Source: Costus lasius (Eukaryota; Streptophyta; Magnoliopsida; Zingiberales; Costaceae). Taken from it: a stretch of 64,000 nt of DNA. Each line of letters opens with the position of its first letter. Position 1 is the stretch's first letter. Positions 45,533 to 58,620 of the stretch are shown here, one piece after another. The notes below the pieces were generated by a model. That model saw nothing but the letters and a program-made list of their open reading frames with translations, searched no databases and was not told the origin of the DNA. The DNA is taken from assembly GCA_027563935.2 (NCBI GenBank), contig CM050449.1:75698556-75762555 (forward strand). Reading direction: 5' to 3'. A program made the translations under genes and the position numbers.

Positions 45533-47378
45533 ATTGGTATCAGAGCATGGTTAACGCATGTTTTATGATTACTTATGCCATTTTGTGATCCTTGTTTGCG
45601 AACTTATGATTAGATCTAAGGTAACATGCGATACATCTTGTATATGTAAGTGGCGAAAATGCATTGCATTGTTTCTCCTTGGCGCATGTATAAGGTTACC
45701 TTTTGTTGGCGCTTGTATGTTGTTGGTTTTCTCAAAACTATATTACATGCGTGATTCACACTAGATCTAAGCTGTCCTTACTGTAAACCCTTAGACGGGT
45801 TACTAGGGTTGAAGTCATCCCCTAGGTTAGATCCAGATAGTCTGATCAGACCATCTGACAGCCTTGATGGGTTGACCAGATAGCACCTGTGCGCAAGCAC
45901 CTGGTGGCTATAGGTCGACTGCAGACAGGCGTGTAGCGATGTCTGATTGAGACAACCTATGAACGCACATGAGTTAGGCCCGGGGTCACACCCGTTTGCC
46001 AGACCTCATTGTGGTTGTTCAGCCCTGGCGCATGCATGGTTGACCTTTTGGTCGACTCAAGTCAGTTAGGACTTGGTGCATGCAAGGGCAGTGGATCTGA
46101 CTAGGTTGGATGAGTGGATCCCTAGTAATGGACCGTTGTAAGGTTATAGGGCACATAAGGAAAAATAAAATTGATCTCAATGGGATTTTTCAAAAATTTT
46201 ATTTTTCATGATTGGATCAAATGATGTATGATGCCATATGCATGTTTATTTATTCTTATGTGGGCTGCCCATGTTAAATGTGTGCTGTGCTGGGGCCTGC
46301 GTGCCTGGTTAAAAGTTGTAAATTAATTTTATTGTGATCTGCGCATCACATTGCATTTAATTTATAAAATGTAATTGACCTGCGAGTCAATCTTGTCTAG
46401 ATAGATTAATTTGTAAATTAATCAGACAAGAGCACAGAGCACACTTGGTAGTGGCGCATGCAGCAGTGGCTTGACCAGGTGGGAGGTCCAGGGTTCGACT
46501 CTGGGACCAGGCGCACTTTCCCTGGTAGGCGCACCTGAGCTGCAGTAGGCGCTTGGGCCCTAGTTTGGGCCAGATGAGCAGCAAAAGCCCCATGAAGAAA
46601 AGCAAGTGAAGACTTAAGTTCTTAAGGTCTTACTAGGGCTATGGGCTTTTACCACATAAGATTCATGCTTTCTTTTATTGTTTAATAAGTAGAACAGCAT
46701 GATTTATTTATCTTCTGCTATCACCATAGGAATTGCATGATAGTGAGGAAGATAAAAGACTGTTAAAATCCAACGCTAAAATATCAAGCTCGTATGCCTT
46801 CTGACGCGAAACCTCACTGTTCTGATTATCGTTGGAGCCGTGTTGTACCCACTCAGTGGGCACGTCCATCTATCTTCAGACGGTGCGGGATTACACCTGC
46901 GTGTTACAGAGAAGGGATTTATCGCTTCTCGTTGCTCAGCATAGCACGTGGTGGTCCAGGGAGTAGGTCGGGTCAGCTTGACCATGTAGGCTACATATGT
47001 GGCGCATATGGTAGCGCATGGAGGCAGCCATCTGTGGGGTCAGAGATTGTGTTGTACCAACTCAGTTGGCACAGTCTGCTGGATTGCCCAAATGAAGGGG
47101 AATCACACAGGTAGGCGATTGGCAGGGACTGCCTACCAGAGATTAGTGCTTGTACTCTCTGTGCATCTTATCTCGCCTGAGCGGGACGCGGAGACCAAGT
47201 ATGAAATCTGGATCCCATCTCACTAAAAGAGTACTACTCTTTCGGGCTGTTTTGCTGGATTTTTCAGCCAGATAAAATAGTGAGAAAAAGAATCTTTCTT
47301 AAGTCCTGATTGATTCTTAACATTGATACTGACCTTGCTGTTCTTGCATTGTTGTAGATACCTGCAGCAACGAACACC
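45533..47378 (+). mobile_element. Copia-B untranslated leader
   Basis: The primer-binding site TGGTATCAGAGC is at 45535-45546. A tRNA-like segment (about 46461-46515; T-arm CCAGG-GTTCGAC-TCTGG) is followed by hairpins at 46848-46860, 47057-47069 and 47172-47185. It is collinear with the Copia-A leader throughout. The short frames in it are not conserved in that copy. Confidence 0.88.
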
Positions 47379-50300
47379 ATGAGCTTCAATGTGCGATCCC
47401 TACTGGAAAGAGAGAAGTTTGCTGGGCCGAACTTCTCAGACTGGTTCGGACACCTTAAGATAGTTCTTAAGGCAGAGAGGAAACTATATGTCCTCGAGAC
47501 GGCGATACCGCCTCAGCCCGCTCCGAACGCCGCAAGGGCGGTTCGGGAAGCCTATGAAAAGCACGTCAATGATAGCATTGATGTCGCTTGCCTGATGCTA
47601 GCGTCTATGACGCCACCGCTGCAGCGTCAGCATGAGGATATGTCTGCCATAGACATGATAGCAAACCTCAAGATGCTGTATGCTGCACAGGCGAGGACAG
47701 AACGCTATAATTTGACAAAGCTGTTCTTTCAAAGCACACTGGCTGAAGGGAGCCCAGTGGGAGCTCACGTGCTCAAGATGATTGGGCACAAGGAGGCTCT
47801 AGAAAAACTGGGGCATACCATCAACCAGGAGCTTGCTGTAGACATTATTCTGCAGTCTCTTCCGCCTTCTTTCGATGCGTTCATTATTAACTTTAATATG
47901 AACAAAATCGATTGTACTCCGGCAGAGCTGCTGAATATGCTCTTGACTACTGAGGAAACTCTGAAGGGTAAGCCTTCAACCTCTGTCTTGATGGTTCCTT
48001 CGAGGAACAAGAAGAAGGGGAAGAAGGGCAAGACCCCTGTCAAGAGTTACAGCAAGGCTCTGAAGCAGAAGGTTAAGCGGTCCAAGGAATACAGGTGTTT
48101 CCACTGTGGCCAGCTGGGTCACTGGAAAAAGGACTGTAAAGCGCTCCAAGGAGACAAGAGGGGAAGCCTTGCTTCTGGCTCAGGTATATACGTGACGGAA
48201 GTCATGGTTTCATCTTCTTCTATATCATGGGTGTTGGACACTGCATGTGGAGTTCACATTTGTTCAAATGTACAGGAACTCATGAGAAGAAGGCAGGTGG
48301 GACAGCATGAGGTGGACCTACGAGTTGGAAACGGGGCACGGGTTGCTGCTGTTGCTGTAGGAGACTATTTCATCTCTTTGCCATCTGGGCTTGTATTAGA
48401 ACTAAACAGTTGTTACTTTGTTCCCAGTATCACTAAAAATATTATCTCTATTCCTGCTCTTGTCAGGAAAGGGTTTTCCTTTGAATGCAATATTTCAAAG
48501 TGTGTTTTATCTCTTGATAATATAGTTTATGCTACTGGTTCAATTAATAATGGGTTATTCATGTTGGACATGGAATGTTCTATACACGCGATTGATATTA
48601 AGAAAGCCAAGTATGCTGATGACAGCACCTTGCTATGGCATAGTCGTTTAGGCCATATTAACAAGAAACGCATTAAGCGGTTGCATGATCATGGACTGTT
48701 GGGATCATTCTCCTATGAGGAGATTGATACATGCAAGGCTTGTTTAATGGGTAAAATGATGAAGTCACCTTTTTCTAACAAAGGTCAAAGGGCTTCAGGT
48801 TTACTTGACCTTATACACAGTGATGTGTGTGGGCCATTTAGTAAACATGCCAGAGGTGGCTATCAGTACTTCATTACCTTTACTGATGATTTCAGTAGGT
48901 ATGGGTATGTCTATCTAATGAGACATAAAAGTGAATCTTTTGACAAGTTCAAAGAGTTCAAGAATGAAGTACAAAATCAGCTAGGCCGAAATATCAAGGC
49001 ACTTCATTCTGATCGAGGTGGAGAATACCTAAGTCGAGAATTTACTGACTATCTGAAGGAGTGTGGGATTATCTCACAGCTCACTCCGCCAGGAACACCG
49101 CAATGGAATGGTGTGTCCGAAAGGAGAAATAGAACGTTACTTGATATGGTTCGTTCTATGATGAGTCAGGCTACTCTACCTTACTCCTTTTGGGGATTTG
49201 CGCTGGAAACAGCTGCAAAGGTACTAAACCGAGTGCCATCCAAGGCAGTTTCTAAGACGCCATATGAGTTATGGTATGGGAAACAGCCGAGCTTGACATT
49301 TATCAGGATCTGGGGTTGCGAGGCTTATGTCAAAAAGCTCGCCTCTGGGAAACTAGAGAGCAGATCTGACAAATGTATCTTTGTCGGTTACCCTAAGGAA
49401 ACTAAGGGTTATTATTTCTACGATCCCAAAGAGAATAAGGTATTTGTTGCTCGGACGGCTATATTTCTTGAGAAGGAGTTTCTTCTGCAAGAGGCCAGTG
49501 GGAGAGAAATAAAGCTGGATGAGAATCCAGAGGAAGGACAAAGTGCGCAAGCACAGTTGGATGAGCCTGAGCTGGTAGAACAGGTTATTGAACAACCTGA
49601 GGCTCAGATATCACGGGAACCGCGAAGATCGGGAAGGATCCGTCGACAGCCTGAGCGCTATGACGGAGTCTACATCATTGATAATGATGAACCCCTCACT
49701 TATGCGGATGCGGTCAGTGGACCGGAGTCAGCGAGATGGCTTGAAGCTATGCGCGCCGAGATGGACTCCATGTCAGATAACCAAGTTTGGGATTTGGTTG
49801 ATCCGCCTCTGGGAGTTATCCCTATAGGCTGTAAATGGATCTTCAAGAAGAAGATTGACATGGATGGTAACGTGGTTACCTATAAAGGCAGGCTAGTTGC
49901 GAAAGGTTTCAAACAAATCTACGGGATAGATTATGATGAAACTTTCTCACCTGTAGCTATGTTTAAGTCTATTCGGATTCTTTTCGCGATAGCTGCATAT
50001 TATGATTATGAGATTTGGCAACTGGATGTGAAGACAGCTTTCCTTAATGGAAATCTGGATGAGGATGTGTATATGACACAACCAGAAGGTTTCACTAATC
50101 CATCAGATCGTCATAAGATATGCAAGTTAAAGAAGTCTTTTTATGGACTTAAACAAGCATCTAGAAGCTGGAATATTCGTTTTGATGAATCAATCACTGA
50201 ATTTGGTTTCATCAAGAACGAGGATGACCCGTGTGTATATAAGAGGTTTAGTGGGAGCGTGATTACTTTCCTAGTCCTCTACGTCGATGATATCTTGATC

Positions 50301-50684
50301 ATTGGAAATGACATTCCTGAAATGCATGCCGTAAAGGCATGGTTAAGGAAATGTTTCCAGATGAAAGATCTAGGAGAAGCAGCCTATGTGTTAGGTGTGA
50401 AGATCTACAGGGATAGATCTAAGAGGCTTCTCGGGCTGTGCCAGAGTACTTACATCGATAAAGTGCTGGAGAGATTTCATTTAGAGAATTCTAAAAGAGG
50501 ATATCTTCCAGTCAGACATGGTCTGAATCTTTCGAAGAGTCAGTGTCCACAAACACAGACTGAGAAAGATGAAATGGACAATACGCCTTATGCTTCGGCT
50601 ATTGGATCCATTATGTATGCGATGTTGTGTACTCGCCCAGACGTTGCTTACGGGTTAAGCGTGACCAGTCGGTTCCAAAGTAAT
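47379..50684 (+). CDS. gag-pol: Copia-B gag-pol, first 1,102 codons (interrupted by Gypsy-2)
   Basis: A single open frame encodes gag, protease, integrase and RT. Gag opens SFNVRSLLEREKFAGPNF. The zinc knuckle is C240, C243, H248, C253. The protease catalytic D287 lies in LDTACGVHI. Integrase has H421, H426, C452, C455 and the D,D35E triad D482, D545, E581. RT has YVDD with D970 and D971. The start ATG follows the leader directly and matches the context lost in Copia-A. The frame is cut cleanly between codons 1102 and 1103, just after RT, by Gypsy-2, which adds six foreign codons and a stop. RNase H continues at 61791. No other lesion is seen, so the copy was probably coding-competent before the insertion. 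Confidence 0.93.
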
Positions 50685-53600
50685 TGTAAGATCCAAGGAT
50701 CTTAAGTTCTGGTAAGCATTATTTTGATTTAAATAAAATTATTGACTATGATAATTTTATGTATTGGTTGTCAAATTATAGTTAATTAACTAGAGATTTT
50801 GGTTGTTAATTTATTGTAAATAAATTAGAGATTATTTATTTGATTGTTGGCTGATTTATGATAAATTATTATTGGTTGTTCATGATAAATTAATTAGGAT
50901 TTATGGTTGTAAATTGTAAGTTAATTAATTAGAACTTATTGGTTAATTAATTAGACCTTATTGGTTAATTAATTAAATTCTTATTGGATATTAATTAAAT
51001 CCTTATTGGATTTGTGTTTAAGTGAAATAATTAATTGGATATTAGATTTAAAATTCAAATTATTAGTTAAATGGATTAAGTCCTAATCGGATTAACTAAT
51101 TGGATTTTAAAATTCGAATTTAGTTAGTTAAATGGGTTAAACCTATTTGAATTAATGGGTTAATGGGTTTAAAATTTTAAAATCCAAAGTTTAAGTGGGA
51201 ATTGCGCTTAGGGTAAGAGTTTTTGGCGATTTTGGCTTGAGGAAAATTGTGGGCGACGGCTTGAGAAGAAGTGGCGATTCTTGAAGAGTTTTGAGGTGAT
51301 TTTCTTCATCTTCTTCCCTTGGCGATTTTTCCTTGAAGAGAAGAAATTCCTTTGGCGAGTTCTTGAAGATTTTTGGGCGACTTAAAAGCTTTAGACGATT
51401 TCTTTTGTGGAGAATTTTCGGTTTAAGAGGTGAGTGGTGTGTCTTTTCGATTCCTAGCAATTTGGTTGTATTAATTAATGAGTTAGATTGATTGGAAAGT
51501 TTTATCATGCTAAAAACCGAATTTGAGCCATTCATTTATGAAAACCGAAATTTGATATTAATCTTGATATTGTGGTTAACATGTTTACATGTGAATTGAA
51601 TCTTGATATTTCTCCATGAAAAGTTAGTTTAGGGTATTTTCCATGAAAACCGAATTTAAGGCATATCTCCATGAAAACCGAATTTAGGGTAATTATTGTG
51701 TGGAGTTTAGGAAGCATTAAATCATTGATCTTGAGTATGAAATTCTTGTTAACTAAGGTGTTAATTAAGGTGTATTTTTAAATTGATATTATGTTTAAAA
51801 CAGTGGGTTACATGTGTGATTTGCAAAGCAATTATGCTTTAATTTTATGTTGATTTTTGGGGCGCATGATAAATGTTATATGTCGAATTTTATGGATGCT
51901 TGATAAATTGCCAATAATGTTATGTTGTAAAACTCATGTTTATTTAATTAAGATCATGTAATCATGTTTGAGAACATTGGGTGATAATTTAGCAAAATTA
52001 CACTGAACTGACCAGCCTGAAATTTAAGGACTACACTATATTCGGTGATGTTCGAATATAAAATATTATGTGTTATGTTATATGATTTTGAGCAATATGT
52101 GTGATCATGTGAATTTTGAACAATATGTGTGATTATGTGAATTGGGAAAAAAATTATGAGTTATGTGAATTTGGAAAATTATGAGATTATGTGATGGTTA
52201 GGACTAAGGCTAGGTGTAACTATGAACTCAAGGGGATAGTCCTTATGTGTTATGTTAAGGGTTTGAATTTCAGCCCTGTATTGTGATATGTGAGGAGGTT
52301 GATGTTCAGCCTGCCTATTATGATTATTGTGATGGGGGTTGATGTTCAGCCTGCCCGATATGATTTTTGTGATGACTATCCTAGAGTCTAGTTGACACTT
52401 AGGAGTCCACCTTTGTGAAATATGTTCACCTATGTGAAATATGAAATAAGATGTGTCTGTTGTCCAGTAGGAACCTTTTGGGAGAACGGGTTTTTGACGC
52501 AAAGTGCCATGTCTTGGTCGGACAGGGGCCACCTCTTGATGTCATAACTCTTTTATGTGATGGGGTAATATAAGACGCAAAGTGCCATGTCTTGATCAGA
52601 CAGGGGCCACCTCTTGATGTCATTACTCTTTATGTGACAGGGTGATATAAGACGCAAAGTGCCATGTCTTGATCAGACAGGGGCCACCTCTTGATGTCAT
52701 CACTCTGATGTGTTATGGGGTGAGAGAGCAAAGTGCCACGTCGTGACCTGGCGGGGGCCACCTCTTGATTCTACTCACTGTCCAGGTTTATGTGTTGCAT
52801 GCAGCTCCCAGTGCTTTGGCCAAGCCGGGTTAGACCATATTGGTCACTACTGAATATGCTGGACAACTAGGTTGCTTATGTGTTGGTGTGTTTAGTGGTT
52901 TAGAGTATAACTCTAGAACCTGAGTTTGTGAACCTAAGTTGTTATGTGTTTAGTTGGTTTAAAATATATGTGTTTAATTGGGTTAGAGTAAAACTCTAGA
53001 ACCTGAGTTTGTGAACATGAGTTTGTTATATGCTAGTGTGTACATCTGACTGTCTATATGATTTCTGTTTCTTTATTTTGTTATATGTTGACATAATGTT
53101 CTTGTTAAAGATTTTTAAAATAATCTGCCTATATTTTTGAGTGTATGTTATGGATGGTCTATTTAGACTATCCACTCACTGGGCTGTGTAGCTCACCCCT
53201 CATTATTTTCAGGCATAGAGCAGGGGCGCATTTCATGAGTAACATTGGCGTGGATATTATGTTTGCTGCTTAAGAACTTTTATGCTAAAATTTTCTGGAG
53301 CCGGTTGTGGCTAAACCATATGATTTATATGAACTATGTGAACCATGTGATGTGAACCATGTGAACTATGTGAATTTGTGTTGCCAGATTGTGGCAGTTA
53401 ACTGAGTTTGATTTTTGTGTCACCGCGGGCTTCAGCCTGGTTTCGGTATTTGGTATGAGTTTATAAAAATCGATTTTGTGATTTTGTTTTGAATTTCGGC
53501 TTGTTGTATATTCTGTGAAATCGGTTTTGATATACCCTGTAACTTGCATATGTCTAGTGTAAGTATTGCCTGGTGGCAGGTACCTTTATGGATTTTATGA

Positions 53601-53849
53601 ATTTTAATCGGTTTTGATATAACTGTTGCCTTGCATATGTCTAGTGCAAGGATTGCGTGGTGGCAGGTACCCTTACGAGATTTATGAGATTTGAGTTTTG
53701 TGAATTTGTGTGTATGGATTTATGGAAATTTTTCAGATCGTGTTTTCTTGAACTCGGTTTTACCTAGCATATGATCGATCTTATATGAAACATCCTGTAT
53801 CATTTGTGAATTGTGCCATTTGTTTGGGTTAAGAATGTGGGATGTTACA
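50685..53849 (+). mobile_element. Gypsy-2 5' LTR
   Basis: The LTR is 3,165 bp, from TGTAAGATCC to GGGATGTTACA. It holds an AT-rich first kilobase, a 77-bp tandem repeat (52496-52770) and two copies of an approximately 80-bp block carrying CTCTAGAACCTGAG (about 52900-53030). The minus-strand frames seen here recur identically in the 3' LTR and have no domain likeness, so they are not called. Confidence 0.95.
52496..52770 (+). repeat. Tandem repeat of about 77 bp in the Gypsy-2 LTR
   Basis: Copies start near 52496, 52574, 52651 and 52726. Each carries GCAAAGTGCCA(T/C)GTC and GGGGCCACCTCTTGAT. The last copy is more diverged. The same array lies at about 60431-60705 in the 3' LTR. Confidence 0.85.
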
Positions 53850-53852
53850 GAA

Positions 53853-53863
53853 TGGTATCAGAG
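53853..53863 (+). other. Gypsy-2 primer-binding site
   Basis: TGGTATCAGAG starts four bases after the LTR and matches the initiator Met-tRNA 3' end. The rest of the 149-bp leader to 53998 shows nothing else. Confidence 0.85.
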
Positions 53864-53998
53864 GAGTTGGCTAGCTAAAACTAAGTTTGGGGGAAAACAT
53901 GTTTGTGTATTGCTAGACACCTAATAGGTTTATGATTGTTTTCCTGACTATGATATGTGTGTGACTATGATATGTGCGTGTAGGAATTTGAATTTAAG

Positions 53999-56900
53999 AT
54001 GGTGCGAACCAGAGGAAATGCTAGTGATGAGGGCGAGCAGACCCCGAACCTCACGAGAACTATTGAGGCTCTGACTGGCATGGTTCAGCAACAAGGTGCT
54101 ATGATAGAAAGGCAAGCTCAGATGCTGCAGCAGCAGCAGACTCAGCACCAAGAAGCACAACAGCAGCTCTTGCAGCAGCTGACTCAAGAGAGACCCCAGA
54201 CTACTACTCGAGCAGTGGGGGATGACTCTCAGGAGGGCGCTCACAGGCGTTATGCTTCACTTGTGAGTGAATTCCAGAAACTGGGTCCCAGCTCTTTTTA
54301 TGGGGGCTCAGAATCCAGTAATGCCGAAAATTGGCAGCTGTGCTTGGAAAAGATTTTCCAAGTTATGCGTTGCTCGGACGAAGACAAGTTATGTCTGACC
54401 ACCTACATGATGCGTGCTGACGCAGATGAGTGGTGGAAAGGCGTGGTGAGACTTGCCGAAGAAAGACATGAGACTGTAGACTGGCCTTACTTCTTGTCTC
54501 GATTTAACGAGAAGTATTTCCCAGATAGCTTGGTTGAGGACCGAGAGGTGGAATTTATTCACCTGGAGCAGGGTGATATGACAGTGGACCAGTATGAATT
54601 ACAGTTCACGAAATTGGGAAAGTATGCTCCTCATCTGATAAATACTGAAAAGAGGAGAGCTACTAAGTTTCTCAGAGGTCTCAGATGGGACATTAGAGAG
54701 CAGGTTGGTGCTCAACACTTGGAGACCTATGTTGAAACTGTTGGGCGAGCGCGCACCATTGAGAGGTATATATCTGAGAGGAGTTCTCATGTTGCCGTGA
54801 CAGTAGTTCCTGCAGCTGAGGCGGTGGTTCCTCAGCATGGCAGTGGCGGCAAGGGTAAGAAGTACCCTAGGCATAAAGATTATAAGAAGAGCAGGTATAA
54901 GCCTTACTCCTACAAGGCACCGCAGCAGTCCAGGGATGCACCACAGCAGTTCAGGGATGCCAGGGAGGCAAGAAACGGTATCACTTGTAGTCATTGTGGG
55001 CTCAAGGGACATCTAGTGAAAGACTGCCATAGGAAGAATGGTGTATGCTTCAGGTGTAAGAAACCAGGGCACATGGCTAAGGACTGCAGAGAACCTGAGA
55101 TGCAACCTAGAGGCGCAGATAAGCCTACAGTCCAGACTAGAGTGTATGCTGTGGCTGAGAAGGATACACGAGCTTCCCGATCCGTCGTGGAAGGTACTTT
55201 ATTCGTATTTGATCAGTTAGCCCGCATATTATTTGACCCTGGTGCAAATTTATCTTTTGTATCTGTTAAGTTTGCTGCATGTTTACCTGTGTTACCTAAG
55301 GTAATGAATTATGCTGTGTCTGTGAGTACTCCCTTAGGAAAATCGTTATCTACAGATACTGTTTGTGCTGATTGTGTAGTACATGTAGAGGGCTATGAGT
55401 TTCTGGTAGATCTAATCCTCCTAGACATGCAAGATTATGATATCATCTTAGGAATGGATTGGTTGTCTTCCCATCATGCCTCGGTGGATTGCTTTGAGAA
55501 AGTAATCACTTTGAATTTGTTAGATGGGAATCGACTTTTTGTGAGAGGTCTAGTGTCAGACCAAGGACCGCATGTGATATCTTTCCTGCAGGCCAGGAAA
55601 TTACTTGCTAATGGGTGCAAGGGTTATCTTGCGCATGTTAAGGTGCAGGATGATTCTACTTCTGATCTGACTCAGATGGAGGTGGTGAAAGAATTTCCTG
55701 ATGTGTTCTCTGAAGAATTTTCAGGCTTGCCACCAATTAGAGAAGTGGAGTTTGGCATTGAGTTGGCGCCAGGTACGGCACCTATCTCCAGAGCTCCTTA
55801 TCGTATGGCTACTTCAGAGTTGGCCGAGCTTAAGAAACAACTGGAGGAATTGTTAGAGAAAGGATATATTCGGCCTAGTGCTTCTCCCTGGGGAGCGCCA
55901 GTGTTATTTGTGAAGAAGAAAGATGGAACCCTGAGGATGTGTATAGACTACAGGCAGCTTAACCAAGTGACTATCAAGAATAAGTATCCTCTTCCCAGAA
56001 TTGATGATCTATTTGATCAATTACAGGGAGCTACAGTGTTCTCTAAGATTGATCTGAGATCAGGGTATTATCAGCTTAGGGTCAAGGATGAGGATATATT
56101 TAAGACTGCTTTCAGGACCAGGTATGGGCATTTCGAATTTTTAGTTATGCCTTTTGGACTGACAAATGCACCTGCTGTCTTCATGGATTTGATGAACAGG
56201 GTATTCCATGAATTGCTTGACTCTTGTGTGGTAGTCTTTATAGACGATATTTTGGTATACTCACGGACTACTTCAGATCATGTCAGTGACTTGCGCAGAG
56301 TGCTGGAGGTTCTGAGGAAGAACCGGTTATATGCCAAGGCTAGTAAGTGTGAGTTCTGGCTAGAGAAGATCAGTTTTCTGGGACATGTGATTTCTGGTCA
56401 GGGGGTGTCGGTAGATCCAGTTAAAGTGCAAGCTATCCTTAATTGGGGAAGACCGACTAGTGCTACTGAGATCAGGAGTTTCCTGGGTTTAGCAGGTTAC
56501 TACCGGCGATTTGTTGAGGGATTCTCCAAGCTGGCGGGTCCTTTAACTAAGTTGACCAGAAAGGAAGCTAAGTTTATTTGGGATGACAAGTGTGAAGAGA
56601 GCTTCCAAGAGCTGAAGAGAAGGTTGACTAGTACACCGATCCTCATTATACCTAGTGATGGGGAAAGGTTTACTGTTTATACAGATACTTCTGGCAAAGG
56701 GTTGGGTTGTGTCTTGATGCAGAAGGGTTCTGTAGTAGCCTATGCTTCGAGACAACTGAAGGAGTATGAATTGAACTACCCTACTCATGATTTAGAGTTG
56801 GCGGCCGTAGTCTTTGCTTTGAAGATATGGCGTCACTATTTGTTGGGTCAGGAGTTTGATCTGTTCACTGATCACCAGAGTCTCAAGTATATCTTCACTC

Positions 56901-58591
56901 AGAAGGACTTGAACATGAGACAGAGGAGATGGATGGAGTTGATCAAAGACTATGACTTCTCTATTCAGTATCAGGCTGGAAAGGCCAATGTGGTGGCGGA
57001 TGCTCTGAGCAGACATCCAGTTACTTCAGTAGCGGCACTACGAGTCAGTGAGTGGCGGTTACTGCAGGAGTTCAGAGATCTCAGGATCAGTGTTTCTCCT
57101 AAAGTTCAGTCGGGTTATGTGGCTTTTCTCAGAGTACAGTCTGCTTTGTTGCAGAAGATCAGAGATCAGCAGTCTGTGGATCCGAGATTAGTTCAGATCA
57201 GGGATAGTCTGGTTGATGGCGCAGTTCAGGATTTTAGCCTGTCTGATGATGGTATTCTTCGGTTTCGTGGAAGGGTATGTGTCCCTGAGGAACCAAGCTT
57301 GAGGAAAGAAATATTGGAGGACAGCCATAACTCCAAATATTCTCTACATCCTGGTGTGACTAAGATGTATCAGGACCTCAAGAAAAGTTTTTGGTGGCCG
57401 GGTATGAAGAAAGAAGTGTTTGATTTTGTCTCTAGGTGTTTAACCTGTCAGACTGTGAAGGCTGAACACCAGAAGCCTGGTGGTTTGTTGCAGTCTCTTC
57501 CTATTCCTGAGTGGAAGTGGGAATGTATCAGTATGGATTTTGTATGTGGTTTGCCCAGAACCAGATTGGGTCATGATGCTATTTGGGTGATTGTTGATAG
57601 ACTCACTAAATCAGCCCATTTTCTTCCGATTAAGATGACTTATTCTCTAGAGAGACTGGCTAGATTATATATTGATGAGATAGTCCGACTGCATGGAGTG
57701 CCTGTTGATATCGTGTCTGATAGGGACTCTCGATTTCTGTCCAGATTTTGGAAGAGCTTACAGGAAGGTTTGGGTACTAAGTTGAGTTTTAGTACAGCAT
57801 ATCATCCTCAGTCTGATGGCCAAACGGAGCGTACTATACAAACTCTAGAAGATCTGTTGAGAGCCTATGTGGTTGATTGGAGTTCTGAGTGGAACCGGGA
57901 TCTATCTTTGATAGAGTTTACTTATAATAATAGCTTCCACTCCAGTATTCAGATGGCTCCTTATGAGGCTTTGTATGGGAGAAGGTGTAGGACTCCCTTG
58001 TGTTGGGAGGAAATTGGTGACAGAATGATTTTGAGATCTGATGCAGTACAGGAGACTACTGATAAGGTCAGAGAGATCCGGGATAAACTGAAAATTGCTC
58101 GGGACAGACAGAAGAGTTATGCTGATGACCGTCGTCGTTCCTTGGAGTTTATGGTAGGGGATCATGTGTTCTTGAAGGTGTCGCCTACTAAGGGTGTAAT
58201 GAGGTTTGGCAAAAAGGGCAAGTTGAGCCCTAGGTTTGTAGGCCCTTTTGATATTATTGAGAGAATTGGTCCAGTGGCTTACCGATTAGCTTTACCTCCT
58301 GCTATGGATCATGTGCATAATGTATTCCATGTCTCTGCATTGAGGAAATATCATCCTGATCCATCTCATGTATTGGAATTGGAACCTCTTCAGATTCAGA
58401 GTGATTTGACTTTCGAGGAAAGACCTCTCCGGGTTGTGGATAGAAAAGATAAAGTCCTGAGGAACAAGACTATACCTTTGGTAAAGGTTATCTGGGGAAA
58501 TCAGTCAGTGGAGGAGGCGACATGGGAGACTGAAGCTGATATGAGGAAATTTTATGCTTACCTCTTTGATGATATGGATGCTGAGCTTTAG
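53999..58591 (+). CDS. gag-pol: Gypsy-2 gag-pol polyprotein with chromodomain (1,530 aa)
   Basis: The intact frame encodes all retrotransposon proteins. Gag has a Gln-rich coiled-coil-like N-terminus (about 35-75), then the capsid region, then two zinc knuckles: [14 protein letters not shown] (330-343) and [14 protein letters not shown] (350-363). Protease D413 lies in [11 protein letters not shown] carries FIDDILVYS with D749 and D750. RNase H begins near D896. Integrase has H1110, H1117, C1147, C1150 and the D,D35E triad D1180, D1241, E1277. The chromodomain is about 1475-1520 ([15 protein letters not shown]) and in chromoviruses is thought to steer integration to particular chromatin. The start is the first ATG of the long frame, 136 bp after the primer site. 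No lesion is seen. Confidence 0.96.
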   Translation: MVRTRGNASDEGEQTPNLTRTIEALTGMVQQQGAMIERQAQMLQQQQTQHQEAQQQLLQQLTQERPQTTTRAVGDDSQEGAHRRYASLVSEFQKLGPSSFYGGSESSNAENWQLCLEKIFQVMRCSDEDKLCLTTYMMRADADEWWKGVVRLAEERHETVDWPYFLSRFNEKYFPDSLVEDREVEFIHLEQGDMTVDQYELQFTKLGKYAPHLINTEKRRATKFLRGLRWDIREQVGAQHLETYVETVGRARTIERYISERSSHVAVTVVPAAEAVVPQHGSGGKGKKYPRHKDYKKSRYKPYSYKAPQQSRDAPQQFRDAREARNGITCSHCGLKGHLVKDCHRKNGVCFRCKKPGHMAKDCREPEMQPRGADKPTVQTRVYAVAEKDTRASRSVVEGTLFVFDQLARILFDPGANLSFVSVKFAACLPVLPKVMNYAVSVSTPLGKSLSTDTVCADCVVHVEGYEFLVDLILLDMQDYDIILGMDWLSSHHASVDCFEKVITLNLLDGNRLFVRGLVSDQGPHVISFLQARKLLANGCKGYLAHVKVQDDSTSDLTQMEVVKEFPDVFSEEFSGLPPIREVEFGIELAPGTAPISRAPYRMATSELAELKKQLEELLEKGYIRPSASPWGAPVLFVKKKDGTLRMCIDYRQLNQVTIKNKYPLPRIDDLFDQLQGATVFSKIDLRSGYYQLRVKDEDIFKTAFRTRYGHFEFLVMPFGLTNAPAVFMDLMNRVFHELLDSCVVVFIDDILVYSRTTSDHVSDLRRVLEVLRKNRLYAKASKCEFWLEKISFLGHVISGQGVSVDPVKVQAILNWGRPTSATEIRSFLGLAGYYRRFVEGFSKLAGPLTKLTRKEAKFIWDDKCEESFQELKRRLTSTPILIIPSDGERFTVYTDTSGKGLGCVLMQKGSVVAYASRQLKEYELNYPTHDLELAAVVFALKIWRHYLLGQEFDLFTDHQSLKYIFTQKDLNMRQRRWMELIKDYDFSIQYQAGKANVVADALSRHPVTSVAALRVSEWRLLQEFRDLRISVSPKVQSGYVAFLRVQSALLQKIRDQQSVDPRLVQIRDSLVDGAVQDFSLSDDGILRFRGRVCVPEEPSLRKEILEDSHNSKYSLHPGVTKMYQDLKKSFWWPGMKKEVFDFVSRCLTCQTVKAEHQKPGGLLQSLPIPEWKWECISMDFVCGLPRTRLGHDAIWVIVDRLTKSAHFLPIKMTYSLERLARLYIDEIVRLHGVPVDIVSDRDSRFLSRFWKSLQEGLGTKLSFSTAYHPQSDGQTERTIQTLEDLLRAYVVDWSSEWNRDLSLIEFTYNNSFHSSIQMAPYEALYGRRCRTPLCWEEIGDRMILRSDAVQETTDKVREIRDKLKIARDRQKSYADDRRRSLEFMVGDHVFLKVSPTKGVMRFGKKGKLSPRFVGPFDIIERIGPVAYRLALPPAMDHVHNVFHVSALRKYHPDPSHVLELEPLQIQSDLTFEERPLRVVDRKDKVLRNKTIPLVKVIWGNQSVEEATWETEADMRKFYAYLFDDMDAEL

Positions 58592-58607
58592 AGGACTAAA
58601 GCTTTAT

Positions 58608-58620
58608 AAGGAGGGAGGAA
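58608..58620 (+). other. Gypsy-2 polypurine tract
   Basis: AAGGAGGGAGGAA directly precedes the 3' LTR. This is the plus-strand primer, in the expected place and composition. Confidence 0.9.

Noticed and set aside
51191..52532. Minus-strand frames of 60-117 codons in the Gypsy-2 LTR, repeated at 59126-60467
   Set aside because: They are identical only because the LTRs are duplicates. Their composition follows low-complexity and tandem-repeat DNA.
52496..52770. A CRISPR-like repeat array
   Set aside because: The repeats are about 77 bp, contiguous, without unique spacers, and lie in a plant LTR.
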